Shown here: in pieces, positions 53,882 to 61,300 of the stretch
Layout of the letters: each line of letters opens with the position of its first letter
How positions within the stretch are numbered: position 1 is the first letter of the stretch
Source: Leeuwenhoekiella sp.
Lineage (GTDB): Bacteria > Bacteroidota > Bacteroidia > Flavobacteriales > Flavobacteriaceae
Reading direction: 5' to 3'
Assembly (NCBI GenBank): GCA_002708845.1
Contig: PAPI01000020.1
Coordinates: 160,717-224,716 of the forward strand
Length of the DNA: 64,000 nucleotides
Notes under the pieces: generated by a model
The model's database searches: none
The model's input: the letters and a program-made list of their open reading frames with translations, nothing else
What the model was told of the DNA's origin: nothing
Translations under genes and position numbers: made by a program

Positions 53882-54859
53882 ATGAAACCATTTGAATATA
53901 CCCGACTCTCGAAAGACGATCTTGCTACCGGCACCATCCCCATAGATTCCACATTTCTTGCCGGCGGAACCAACTTAGTAGATTTGATGAAATACGGGGT
54001 CGAAGAACCCAATAGCATCGCAGATGTAGGTGAGCTGCCTTACAATCAGATTGAAGAATCTGCTTCCGGTTTGATGCTGGGAGCCCTGGTTACCAATGCA
54101 GACACCGCTTATCATCCAACAGTGAAAAATAAGTATCCCCTGCTTAATAAAGCCATTCTTTCGGCAGCCTCAGCCCAACTACGTAACCGAGCTACCAATG
54201 GGGGTAACCTCTTGCAACGCACCCGCTGCTATTACTTCTACGATACGGCAATGCCCTGTAATAAGCGCGAACCCGGCAGTGGTTGCGCGGCAGTCAACGG
54301 ATTCAACAGAATTCATGCCATTTTAGGCACTTCAGCATCCTGTATTGCTACTCATCCCTCAGATATGTGCGTAGCCTTAGCCGCGCTGGAAGCAAAAGTA
54401 CACGTGCTGCGCAAAGGAGATTCCCTCGTTATTCCTTTTGACCAACTCCACAGGCTTCCGGGCAATCAGCCTGAAAAAGACCACAACCTGTTACCTGGAG
54501 ATTTGATAACGCATATCGAGCTTCCTGAAGAAGGTTTTTCCGGGAATTTTGAATACTTAAAAATCCGCGATCGCGAATCCTATGCCTTTGCACTTGTTTC
54601 TGTCGCAGCATGTCTCAAGCTTTCTGAGGGCAGGATTGAAGACATACGTGTAGCCCTGGGAGGGGTTGCTCACAAACCCTGGAAGCTCAAAGAAGTAGAA
54701 CAGGAATATATCGGCAAGGCTGCAAGCCCTGAACTTTTTCAGTCTTTAGCCGAAAAATTAACCCGGGGAGCTCAAGGCTTTGGAACCAACGATTTCAAAA
54801 TCCCGCTTGTCAAACGTGCTATTGTACGTGCTTTAACTAACGCTTTAAATCCAGCCTAA
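53882..54859 (+). CDS. paoB: Molybdenum aldehyde oxidoreductase, FAD subunit with extra Cys cluster (PaoB-like)
   Basis: 325 residues. FAD-binding fold with FLAGGTNLVDLMKYGVEEP and RNRATNGGNLLQRTRC. The inserted segment with Cys in RTRCYYF, PCNKREPGSGCAA and GTSASC corresponds to the [4Fe-4S]-binding loop of PaoB/YagS-type subunits, which most xanthine dehydrogenases lack. C-terminal CO_dh_flav_C-like region (FEYLKIRDRESYAFALVSVA). It passes electrons from the iron-sulfur subunit to an acceptor. Its stop overlaps the next start (TAATG). Confidence 0.92.
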   Translation: MKPFEYTRLSKDDLATGTIPIDSTFLAGGTNLVDLMKYGVEEPNSIADVGELPYNQIEESASGLMLGALVTNADTAYHPTVKNKYPLLNKAILSAASAQLRNRATNGGNLLQRTRCYYFYDTAMPCNKREPGSGCAAVNGFNRIHAILGTSASCIATHPSDMCVALAALEAKVHVLRKGDSLVIPFDQLHRLPGNQPEKDHNLLPGDLITHIELPEEGFSGNFEYLKIRDRESYAFALVSVAACLKLSEGRIEDIRVALGGVAHKPWKLKEVEQEYIGKAASPELFQSLAEKLTRGAQGFGTNDFKIPLVKRAIVRALTNALNPA

Positions 54860-57048
54860 TGCCGAATATAGGAAACAAACAACAACGTGTTGACGGACCT
54901 CTAAAAGTAAGTGGCCAGGCAACCTACACTGCAGATATCGCTTCCCCGTTTTACCATGCTTATGTGTTGCAAAGCAGTATTGCCTGCGGCAGCATCATGG
55001 AGCTGGATACTTCGGCAGCTGAAGCTTTTACGGGCGTAAAGGCTATTTTCACCCATAAAAACTTACCCGAGCGTTTAAAAAACATGGTTGATTATACCGA
55101 TCCGCTTTCACCCCCGGGAACACCATTCCGTCCTTTTTATAATGATAAGATACTGTATAACGGCCAGCCAATAGCCCTGGTAGTTGCCGAAACTTTTGAA
55201 CAGGCACGCTATGCGTCCAGACTCATCAAAGTGACTTACGAGCAAAAGGAGTTCAAAGGCAGCTTAGAAGAAAATCTCAAAAACGCCAGTGCAGACCGCG
55301 CTCCCGAACCCGCATCAAATAGGGGCGATTTCGAGAAAGCCTTTAAAAATTCAGATGTTAGCATCACACAGGAGTACCGCCAGTCACGTAATTACCACAA
55401 CCCGATGGAACCCCATGCCACCAGCGTGGTCTATAAGGATGACGGTAGCATCGTGGTATATGATAAAATACAGGGAGTTGCCAGTTCCTTAAAGTACCTG
55501 AATGGCGTATTTGGCCTTGCTGCTGACAAGGTTCAGGTGAAAAGTGATTTTGTAGGCGGTGCCTTTGGCTCCGGACTCCGACCGCAATACCAGCTGTTTA
55601 TGGCAACCCTGGCATCATTAGAATTAAAGCATAACGTACAGATGGTGATGACCCGCGCGCAGATGTTCAGTTTTGGATATCGGCCGGAAGTCATCCATAC
55701 CATGAAACTGGGATGTTCCAAAGACGGAACCTTACAGGCTCTTTCCCACCACACCGTGGGCGAAACCTCCACCTTTGAAGATTTTAATGAGACCATTGTA
55801 GACTGGTCTGGACTCTTGTATAAATGCGAAAACGTAAACCTGGAATACAAACTTACTCCGGTTCAGAGTTACACCCCGCTTGATATGCGTGCCCCGGGTG
55901 GCGTTTCCGGTGTATATGCACTGGAGTGCGCAATGGATGATCTGGCTCATAAAGCAGGCATTGACCCGCTGGAGTTCCGTCGTAAAAATTATGTGGACTA
56001 CGACCAGAACGAAGACAAACCCTTTACCAGTAAAGAACTCAGAGCGTGTTATGACCGCTGCGAAGAATTGTTTGGCTGGAAAAATAGAAAAGATAAAACC
56101 ACTAACGAATCCCACGTACGTACCGGCTTTGGTATGGCAACAGGCTCCTGGGAGGCCCTGCAGCAAAAAGCTTCCGTTTCGCTAACTATGGATGCAACAG
56201 GTAAATTTACCCTTAAATGCGCCACAGCCGATATTGGAACAGGAACCTATACAGTGATGTCCCAGATCGCTGCAGACAAGTTAGGGGTACCTTTAGATCA
56301 TATTGATTTTAAACTGGGCGATACCGCCTTCCCCGATTCTCCGATTGAAGGAGGCTCCTGGACGGTCTCCTCGGTAGGATCTGCCGTAGCCGGGGTGTGT
56401 AAAAAGTTTCAGTACCGCATCGCAGATGTCTGGAAACGCAAGTACCCGGACTATCAGGATGCAGCCTTTGAGGACATTACCTTTGAAGAAGGTAACCTGG
56501 AATACGATTCAAAGTCCTTCAGCTTTACGGAAATCATGCAGCAGGCGTCCAAAGAAGAGTTAAGCATCTCGCATAATGAAGCGCCGGCTGAAGGTCAGGA
56601 TACCCATTCCGGTTACGCTCACTGCTGCGTGATGGTTGAAGTTTCGATAGATAAAGAACTTGGAGTTATTAAAGTGCCGCGCATTACCAATGTTTCTGCC
56701 GCTGGCAAAATCATCAATCCCAAAACAGCTGAGAACCAGTTACTGGGCGCAATGGTCTGGGGGCTTGGGATGGCCCTTCGTGAAGAAGGTATGGTAGACA
56801 CCCGCTATGGCCGCGTGATGAACGCTAACTTTGCCGAGTACCACATTGCAGTTAATGCTGATGTTCACGACGTACATACCGAGTTTGTAGAGGAAAAAGA
56901 CGACAAGGTAAATCCGCTGGGCGCCAAAGGGGTTGGTGAGTTGGGTATTGTAGGTCTGGCATCCGCAATAAGCAATGCTATTTTTGATGCTACCGGAAAA
57001 AGACTGACTAAACTGCCGATGCTGCTGGATGATGTGTTAGAAGTCTAA
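54859..57048 (+). CDS. paoC: Molybdenum aldehyde oxidoreductase, catalytic subunit (PaoC-like)
   Basis: 729 residues. Xanthine-dehydrogenase-type Mo-binding subunit: KVSGQATYTADIASPFYHAY at the start, FVGGAFGSGL, MRAPGGVSGVYALECAMDDL, and the catalytic Glu in GAKGVGELGIVGLAS near the C-terminus. PaoABC-type enzymes oxidise aldehydes. Needs a molybdenum-cytosine or -guanine cofactor; the dedicated chaperone gene (paoD/xdhC type) is not found nearby. Third gene of the operon; repeat-rich DNA follows. Confidence 0.93.
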   Translation: MPNIGNKQQRVDGPLKVSGQATYTADIASPFYHAYVLQSSIACGSIMELDTSAAEAFTGVKAIFTHKNLPERLKNMVDYTDPLSPPGTPFRPFYNDKILYNGQPIALVVAETFEQARYASRLIKVTYEQKEFKGSLEENLKNASADRAPEPASNRGDFEKAFKNSDVSITQEYRQSRNYHNPMEPHATSVVYKDDGSIVVYDKIQGVASSLKYLNGVFGLAADKVQVKSDFVGGAFGSGLRPQYQLFMATLASLELKHNVQMVMTRAQMFSFGYRPEVIHTMKLGCSKDGTLQALSHHTVGETSTFEDFNETIVDWSGLLYKCENVNLEYKLTPVQSYTPLDMRAPGGVSGVYALECAMDDLAHKAGIDPLEFRRKNYVDYDQNEDKPFTSKELRACYDRCEELFGWKNRKDKTTNESHVRTGFGMATGSWEALQQKASVSLTMDATGKFTLKCATADIGTGTYTVMSQIAADKLGVPLDHIDFKLGDTAFPDSPIEGGSWTVSSVGSAVAGVCKKFQYRIADVWKRKYPDYQDAAFEDITFEEGNLEYDSKSFSFTEIMQQASKEELSISHNEAPAEGQDTHSGYAHCCVMVEVSIDKELGVIKVPRITNVSAAGKIINPKTAENQLLGAMVWGLGMALREEGMVDTRYGRVMNANFAEYHIAVNADVHDVHTEFVEEKDDKVNPLGAKGVGELGIVGLASAISNAIFDATGKRLTKLPMLLDDVLEV

Positions 57049-57094
57049 GCAGGCTTTTTCAGCATGGGTGACGGGTATTCGTTAATTGTTTTTA

Positions 57095-57117
57095 TCCTCA
57101 TCCCCCCGCCCTTCTCC
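57095..57117. repeat. 23-bp direct repeat, copy 1
   Basis: Identical to 57341-57363, with a run of six C flanked by TCCTCAT and GCCCTTCTCC. Part of a composite repeat region between paoC and the DUF6266 gene. Confidence 0.85.
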
Positions 57118-57269
57118 TTTGACTACTTCCCTAAGGTCGGAGTGGGAGCTCAATTTTAACGTATAATATATTGAAAAACTTAATTACGCAAACCGACTTT
57201 AGGAGGTTCCACACCTCAGAATCACGATCAATCTAAACTTTAGCAATACTGACTACTCATAACCTTTCC

Positions 57270-57295
57270 TTTCTTTTGTCTTGATACAAAAGAAA
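57270..57295. repeat. Hairpin-forming repeat element
   Basis: TTTCTTTTGT and ACAAAAGAAA (10 bp) around CTTGAT. This word is familiar from intergenic repeats in Flavobacteriia. Confidence 0.7.
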
Positions 57296-57340
57296 TAACC
57301 CGTCTGGTCAGCCGGGCAGGAAGATCAAGGCTTATGCTTC

Positions 57341-57376
57341 TCCTCATCCCCCCGCCCTTCTCCCGACGGAGAAGGG
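57341..57376. repeat. 23-bp direct repeat copy 2 with 9-bp hairpin
   Basis: 57341-57363 repeats 57095-57117 exactly. Overlapping it, CCCTTCTCC (57355-57363) pairs with GGAGAAGGG (57368-57376) around CGAC. Confidence 0.85.
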
Positions 57377-57568
57377 TGCTTGATTGTTACTCAACTTGAA
57401 GATAAGGTACGGAATGCTATACCCGAAAGGGTACACGGATTTTCAATCCCTCGGTTCAGAATAGCCGCGGGAAGCTCCGAGATTCAGGAGCGATAGCGAC
57501 GCGGAACTGACAAGGCGGTTTTCGCCCCCAAGGCGAAAAATTCCTAAGCGAGGGGCTCTTTTCTTTTG

Positions 57569-57602
57569 GTTCGTTTTCTTTGGAGAAGCAAAGAAAATGA
57601 AC
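57569..57602. repeat. Long imperfect hairpin in repeat region
   Basis: GTTCGTTTTCTTTG pairs with CAAAGAAAATGAAC (one mismatch) across 6 nt. The 57049-57630 stretch has no credible gene; a 67-codon frame inside it is repeat-derived. Confidence 0.7.
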
Positions 57603-57626
57603 AAAACATCCTATAGCAACTAAAAC

Positions 57627-57653
57627 AAAAAAACCTGCACACACGTGCAGGTT
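57627..57653 (-). terminator. Terminator of the DUF6266 gene
   Basis: AACCTGCAC pairs with GTGCAGGTT around ACAC. On the minus strand it is followed by seven T. Confidence 0.85.
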
Positions 57654-57672
57654 CTCCACAAAAAAGACCCCC

Positions 57673-58320
57673 TTAGGTCAAGGTAACTTCCCCTAAATAC
57701 ACACTGGTTGCAGCCTTCTCTTCAGAAGCCGTAACAAAAGTGGCATACAGGCTCACGTCCATCCCCGCCATATAAGCCGGGAAAGTTAAGACCGCAGCAG
57801 TGGCATCGCGTAATACCCCGTCTTCAAAGGTCACCGCCTGCCCCATCGTTTCCACATAGCCTACGGCAATCAGCTTGTCGGTAGCTTTTGCAGCACCCTG
57901 CCCGCTGTTGTCTGCCCAGGTGAGGTTAACCACGTGGTTTGCCGCAACGGCAGCCGCCGGATTGGCCAGCCCCTGCAGGTCCCCTTTACTGATGAGCACC
58001 TTGGCCGTGTTGATGGTAAAGCCTCCGCTGCCATCGGGTTCTACCACCTCGGTGATGTAGTAGGAAGTGGCCAGGTTCATAGGCGATTTATCATCCTGTT
58101 CCTGCCCAAAAAACCGACTTACTACAGACCGAATGGGATTTAAAAATGCAACCGCCACCCCAAAACGCAAACGCTGTTCTTTTTGCAGTTCGGTGGGAAT
58201 GCGTTTCCGCCGGGATGTGGGTAAGCTGCGCATGACATTCTTGCCCCGCCAGTTTACTCCGATTACCGTACCTACTTTTCCGTTGAATCCTCCCAGGATT
58301 CCTTTGTCAAATGTTGCCAT
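57673..58320 (-). CDS. DUF6266 family protein
   Basis: 215 residues, Bacteroidota-specific as far as I recall. The N-terminus MATFDKGILGGFNGKVGTVI then GVNWRGKNVMRSLPTSRR is the family hallmark. The rest is Ala/Gly/Val-rich and beta-strand-like, with TWADNSGQGAAKATDKLIAV and AYMAGMDVSLYATFV. No signal peptide, no catalytic motif. Function unknown; the hydrophilic, beta-rich composition is compatible with a structural or phage-derived protein, but no phage neighbours are present. GC content is visibly higher than in neighbours, suggesting transfer. It has its own promoter (58360-58390), terminator and an upstream tandem array. Confidence 0.88.
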   Translation of the reverse strand: MATFDKGILGGFNGKVGTVIGVNWRGKNVMRSLPTSRRKRIPTELQKEQRLRFGVAVAFLNPIRSVVSRFFGQEQDDKSPMNLATSYYITEVVEPDGSGGFTINTAKVLISKGDLQGLANPAAAVAANHVVNLTWADNSGQGAAKATDKLIAVGYVETMGQAVTFEDGVLRDATAAVLTFPAYMAGMDVSLYATFVTASEEKAATSVYLGEVTLT

Positions 58321-58359
58321 AATACAATGGTTTTTAAAAGGTTAAACATTTAGTATAGC

Positions 58360-58390
58360 CAAAGTAATTCGGGTTTTCCGCACTTCCAAA
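58360..58390 (-). promoter_or_regulatory. Promoter of the DUF6266 gene (TTTG-N19-TTACTTTG)
   Basis: Minus-strand TTTG (58387-58390), a 19-bp spacer, then TTACTTTG (58360-58367): near the Bacteroidota -33/-7 consensus. It lies 40 bp before the ATG. The decamer array begins 5 bp beyond the -33 box. An 11-bp word CGGGTTTTCCG (58370-58380) in the spacer recurs at 58593-58603. Confidence 0.6.
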
Positions 58391-58395
58391 AAACT

Positions 58396-58525
58396 GCACG
58401 GTCTCGCATAGTATCGCATACTATTGCATAGTCTTGCAGGCGTTTGCAGGCATTTGTATACGATTGCAGGCAATTGCACGGTATAGCATACCATTGCAGG
58501 CTTTCGCATACGCTCGCAGGGTGCA
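58396..58525. repeat. Thirteen degenerate 10-bp units in exact register
   Basis: Units start at 58396 and every 10 bp to 58516. Plus-strand consensus GCA-(TA/GG/CG)-S-NN-T-Y. Column 1 is G and column 3 is A in 13 of 13; column 2 is C in 12; column 9 is T in 12. Columns 4-5 take only TA, GG or CG; column 6 is G or C; columns 7-8 vary freely. No spacers and no indels. Confidence 0.95.
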
Positions 58526-58545
58526 GGCACAAAAACAGCCCCTTT

Positions 58546-58589
58546 GTTCGGGTATCGTTCGGGGATTGTTCGAGAATCGTTCGGGGATG
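58546..58589. repeat. Four degenerate 11-bp units (GTTCGGGGATY)
   Basis: Four contiguous units starting at 58546, 58557, 58568 and 58579, all beginning GTTCG; variation is confined to columns 6-8 and 11. It lies 20 bp after the decamer array. Confidence 0.9.
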
Positions 58590-58693
58590 CTGCGGGTTTT
58601 CCGAACAAATCGCGATAAAAAGCTCTTGCGGGAGGGTATTTTTTGCGAAGGAAATACGGGTTAAGGCAGGGTCAAACTAAGCCTAAAGCAAGT

Positions 58694-58759
58694 CAACTCC
58701 CAGGCAACTCCTACTCAAAGCCTACTCAAAGCCTAGGATAGAGTATGAAGAGAGTATGA
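58694..58759. repeat. Six 11-bp units of two types
   Basis: Units at 58694, 58705, 58716 and 58727 follow CAA-(CT/AG)-CC-(C/T)-A-(GG/CT). Units at 58738 and 58749 follow A(T/G)AGAGTATGA. The two-letter alternatives combine in a mosaic. The remaining 58760-58910 holds no recognised feature. Confidence 0.85.
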
Positions 58760-58910
58760 AAACGGGTTTTAAGAGGGTGGAATTTAAGATTTCATTAACA
58801 GTTACGCCGCTTTATGAGTTTAAGGAGTATATAGAAATGCTTTGTAGTAATAAAAGTTATAAATTAAGATTTGCTTTTAAACTGAAAAGGACAGCTATTT
58901 ACTTAATCAA

Positions 58911-59846
58911 TTATCGCTTACTTATATTTCTATATTTTGCAATAATCTGATCAATGCCTGTTTTCCATTGTTGAATTTTTTCACTAAGCTCCAAATCCTC
59001 TTCCCACATTTTATGATTCCAATCAGCATATAAATAAATGGGTTCTTTAATACTGTTCCAGTAATACTTAAAACCACTAAACTCATACTCTTCATAGGTT
59101 TGCTTCCACTCCCCAAAAAGCTCATTTAAGGTACTATCAGGCTCATTGATCGTTAATATCCAACGGCGATCGTCCCAACTTACTTCAATACGGTCATAAT
59201 AGTTCAAACAAGTAGCATTGTAGACATCTCCATAAATCTTCTGAGGTGAAAATTTCTTATTTAAAAAATACCTGCTAAACAGGTCGCACAATGCCTGACA
59301 TTGCTCGTAGGCTGACATTAATATGGTTACGTCAAATTTAGATTCCCTGTAATACCTGCTAATATGTTCTACAGAAGCACTTACAACAATCGCGGCCATT
59401 TCCCTTTTGGCGTCATTAAAAAAGTCGCTACTATCAACCTCAATTTCCTGATCGCAAAAAGTGTAAACACCTAAGCTATCTCCTAATTCCTGATGAACAA
59501 ATAAGCTACCCATTTCCCTATTATTAAGTTCTGAGTATTCATACAGATTCATCGAACCAATGATCAACACATCTCCATTAAAATAGCACTTACTGTGTAT
59601 ATGTGGATGGTGCAGTAAACTGATATTTCCCAAAGACAGTAATTTGCTTTTCTCCCTATCATTCAATTTGTTTTCCCGGTAAATCAATATGATCTGCACC
59701 CTGTTTTTATTTGCAACCTGTAATGCTTTAAAAATGGTTTTAGAAATTTGAACATAAGGAACAATTAAAACGAGTTCATTTTCACTGCTTTTTATAAGTT
59801 CCGGAATAAATTGATTGAGGAGTTGCGTATTAAGAAATAAAGGCAA
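58911..59846 (-). CDS. Phospholipase D-like (HKD) domain protein
   Basis: 311 residues. Residues 1-130 form a PLD-like domain: VLIVPYVQISKTIFKALQVA and the HxK...D site H84-S-K86...D92 followed by GSMN (97-100). There is one extra residue between K and D compared with the classic HxKx4D. Only one HKD is seen, so a dimer would be needed. The C-terminal half (about 190-311) is unrecognised. Such single-HKD proteins are usually nucleases or nickases in restriction loci. Last gene of the minus-strand group that starts with hsdR. Confidence 0.82.
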   Translation of the reverse strand: MPLFLNTQLLNQFIPELIKSSENELVLIVPYVQISKTIFKALQVANKNRVQIILIYRENKLNDREKSKLLSLGNISLLHHPHIHSKCYFNGDVLIIGSMNLYEYSELNNREMGSLFVHQELGDSLGVYTFCDQEIEVDSSDFFNDAKREMAAIVVSASVEHISRYYRESKFDVTILMSAYEQCQALCDLFSRYFLNKKFSPQKIYGDVYNATCLNYYDRIEVSWDDRRWILTINEPDSTLNELFGEWKQTYEEYEFSGFKYYWNSIKEPIYLYADWNHKMWEEDLELSEKIQQWKTGIDQIIAKYRNISKR

Positions 59847-59873
59847 GGTATTGTAATTTAATAAATAGATAAT

Positions 59874-60791
59874 TTAGACGTCTTTCATCGCATCCCAAAA
59901 ATCAGTATCCAGCTTTTTGAGTTCGATGGTTTGTACGGTTTGCATCCCCAGACCGTAATCGTAAATATAATCGGCAAGTTGATTACCGTCTATTAAAATG
60001 ACTGTAGCGTGTACAGTATTGGCATAATCAATAGCCGATTTTGCAAAAGAAGAAGTGGTTATAAATACACCTTTGGCATTGGCATTACCTGATAATGCGC
60101 CTACAAACTTCTGAATATCTGGTCTTGAAATTGTATTTTTTTCTTCATAGCATTTAGCCTGAATATAAATACGACCTAACCCCAACACATCTTCGCGGAT
60201 TATGCCATCAATACCCCCGTCATTAGACTTGCGAGTTACCAGCCCGGAATCTTTAATCTCTCCTCCATACCCCATAGCCTGCAAAAGCTTAACCACCAAA
60301 GCTTCAAACTCATAAGGTGATTTAGATCGGATGGTATTTAAAATCTCTGCTTTACGGGTATCTTTAATATTTGCAAAAGAATTGTATAGTTCTTCTGCAG
60401 GGGTCAAATCATTGCTCTGGGTGGGCCGTGTTACAACAGGTTTAGAAGCGTCTTTTTGTTTAACAGGTTCACGCTCGCTTAACTTTTGGTCAATATAATT
60501 ATGTATTTCATCTGGTTTCTCAAGTAGAGCTTCACCGCTACTATTAATTTCATAATAGCCGCGTTTAGGTTTGCTAACCAGATCTGCCATATTGAGATAA
60601 CTCAACGCCCAGGTTACCCGGTCATAAAAAATATGCCCGTTACCCGAAGGATACATTTCTGTAATTTCCTCCTCAGTAAGATTAAAATAAGTTCCTAATA
60701 GTTCTACAAAATCTTTAAGCTTTAAAGTCCCGTGTTGCTTGAGTAATTCTAAAGCTGGGATACGGATTTCGTCGTGTTTAGGTATGGGCAT
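59874..60791 (-). CDS. mrr: Mrr-type restriction endonuclease
   Basis: 305 residues. N-terminal Mrr_N winged helix at about 1-95 (EIRIPALELLKQHGTLKLKD, ALSYLNMADLVSKPKRGYYE). Linker at about 105-145. Mrr_cat at about 155-270: FEALVVKLLQAMGYGGEIKD, the active-site D195 in NDGGIDGII and Q211-A-K213 in IYIQAKCYE (PD-(D/E)xK fold). Mrr cuts DNA with foreign methylation. Encoded between the P-loop protein and the PLD-like protein, 27 bp from the latter. Confidence 0.93.
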   Translation of the reverse strand: MPIPKHDEIRIPALELLKQHGTLKLKDFVELLGTYFNLTEEEITEMYPSGNGHIFYDRVTWALSYLNMADLVSKPKRGYYEINSSGEALLEKPDEIHNYIDQKLSEREPVKQKDASKPVVTRPTQSNDLTPAEELYNSFANIKDTRKAEILNTIRSKSPYEFEALVVKLLQAMGYGGEIKDSGLVTRKSNDGGIDGIIREDVLGLGRIYIQAKCYEEKNTISRPDIQKFVGALSGNANAKGVFITTSSFAKSAIDYANTVHATVILIDGNQLADYIYDYGLGMQTVQTIELKKLDTDFWDAMKDV

Positions 60792-60844
60792 TTTTTTTAA
60801 AATTTATGCGGGTTTTAATACTATTATTCTGCAAAATAATTAAA

Positions 60845-61270
60845 TCAAATTCCTCTTAACCACGTCTGTAACTCTGTCAAAACGCGATTACTTTGCTGGG
60901 TTGACCAAGGAGCTACAACTCTTATCCATTGCGATAAATAAACCAATTGGCTATTATTATACGTATTTAAAAATTCAGTCACCGCAGTTAATGACGATAA
61001 TCTGGTTCTACAACAACAAACAATTACATCACAATCTTGATTATGAATTTCTAATAATCTCTTTTGAACATAGTGATATTCATCTCCCTGAGTTATGATT
61101 CCAATTCTAAAACCATTAATTTCTACAACTCCAAAGCGGTCAGGACCAGTGCCATCAGTTTGAATATTATTTGTCTGATTAGGATAATTTAAAAGCCAAT
61201 TAATTAAGTTGTTTAAAATTGTAGTTTTTCCACTATCGCTTACTCCTTGTAGGATAAGAATTTTTTTCAT
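60845..61270 (-). CDS. Small P-loop NTPase in the restriction locus
   Basis: 141 residues. Walker A GVSDSGKTT at about 9-17; a hydrophobic strand CDVIVCCCRTR near 85 may be Walker B. No helicase or AAA second-region motifs. It lies 31 bp after hsdR and 54 bp before mrr, so it is part of the island. A kinase-like or GTPase-like partner of a nuclease is possible, but nothing specific is recognised. Confidence 0.65.
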   Translation of the reverse strand: MKKILILQGVSDSGKTTILNNLINWLLNYPNQTNNIQTDGTGPDRFGVVEINGFRIGIITQGDEYHYVQKRLLEIHNQDCDVIVCCCRTRLSSLTAVTEFLNTYNNSQLVYLSQWIRVVAPWSTQQSNRVLTELQTWLRGI

Positions 61271-61300
61271 TTATAAATTATTTAAGTATTACATTCTAAA

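Noticed and set aside
57456-57659. 67-codon minus-strand frame
   Set aside because: It spans hairpin repeats and the DUF6266 terminator; composition is that of repeat DNA.
58396-58525. CRISPR array
   Set aside because: Units are 10 bp with no spacer of CRISPR length, and no cas genes are nearby.
58342-58680. Overlapping frames of 60-88 codons on both strands with decapeptide periodicity
   Set aside because: They arise because a 10-bp unit repeats every 30 bp in each frame; no start context, signal or family supports them.
58396-58759. Diversity-generating retroelement template/variable repeats
   Set aside because: No reverse transcriptase gene and no long near-identical repeat pair with A-specific changes.
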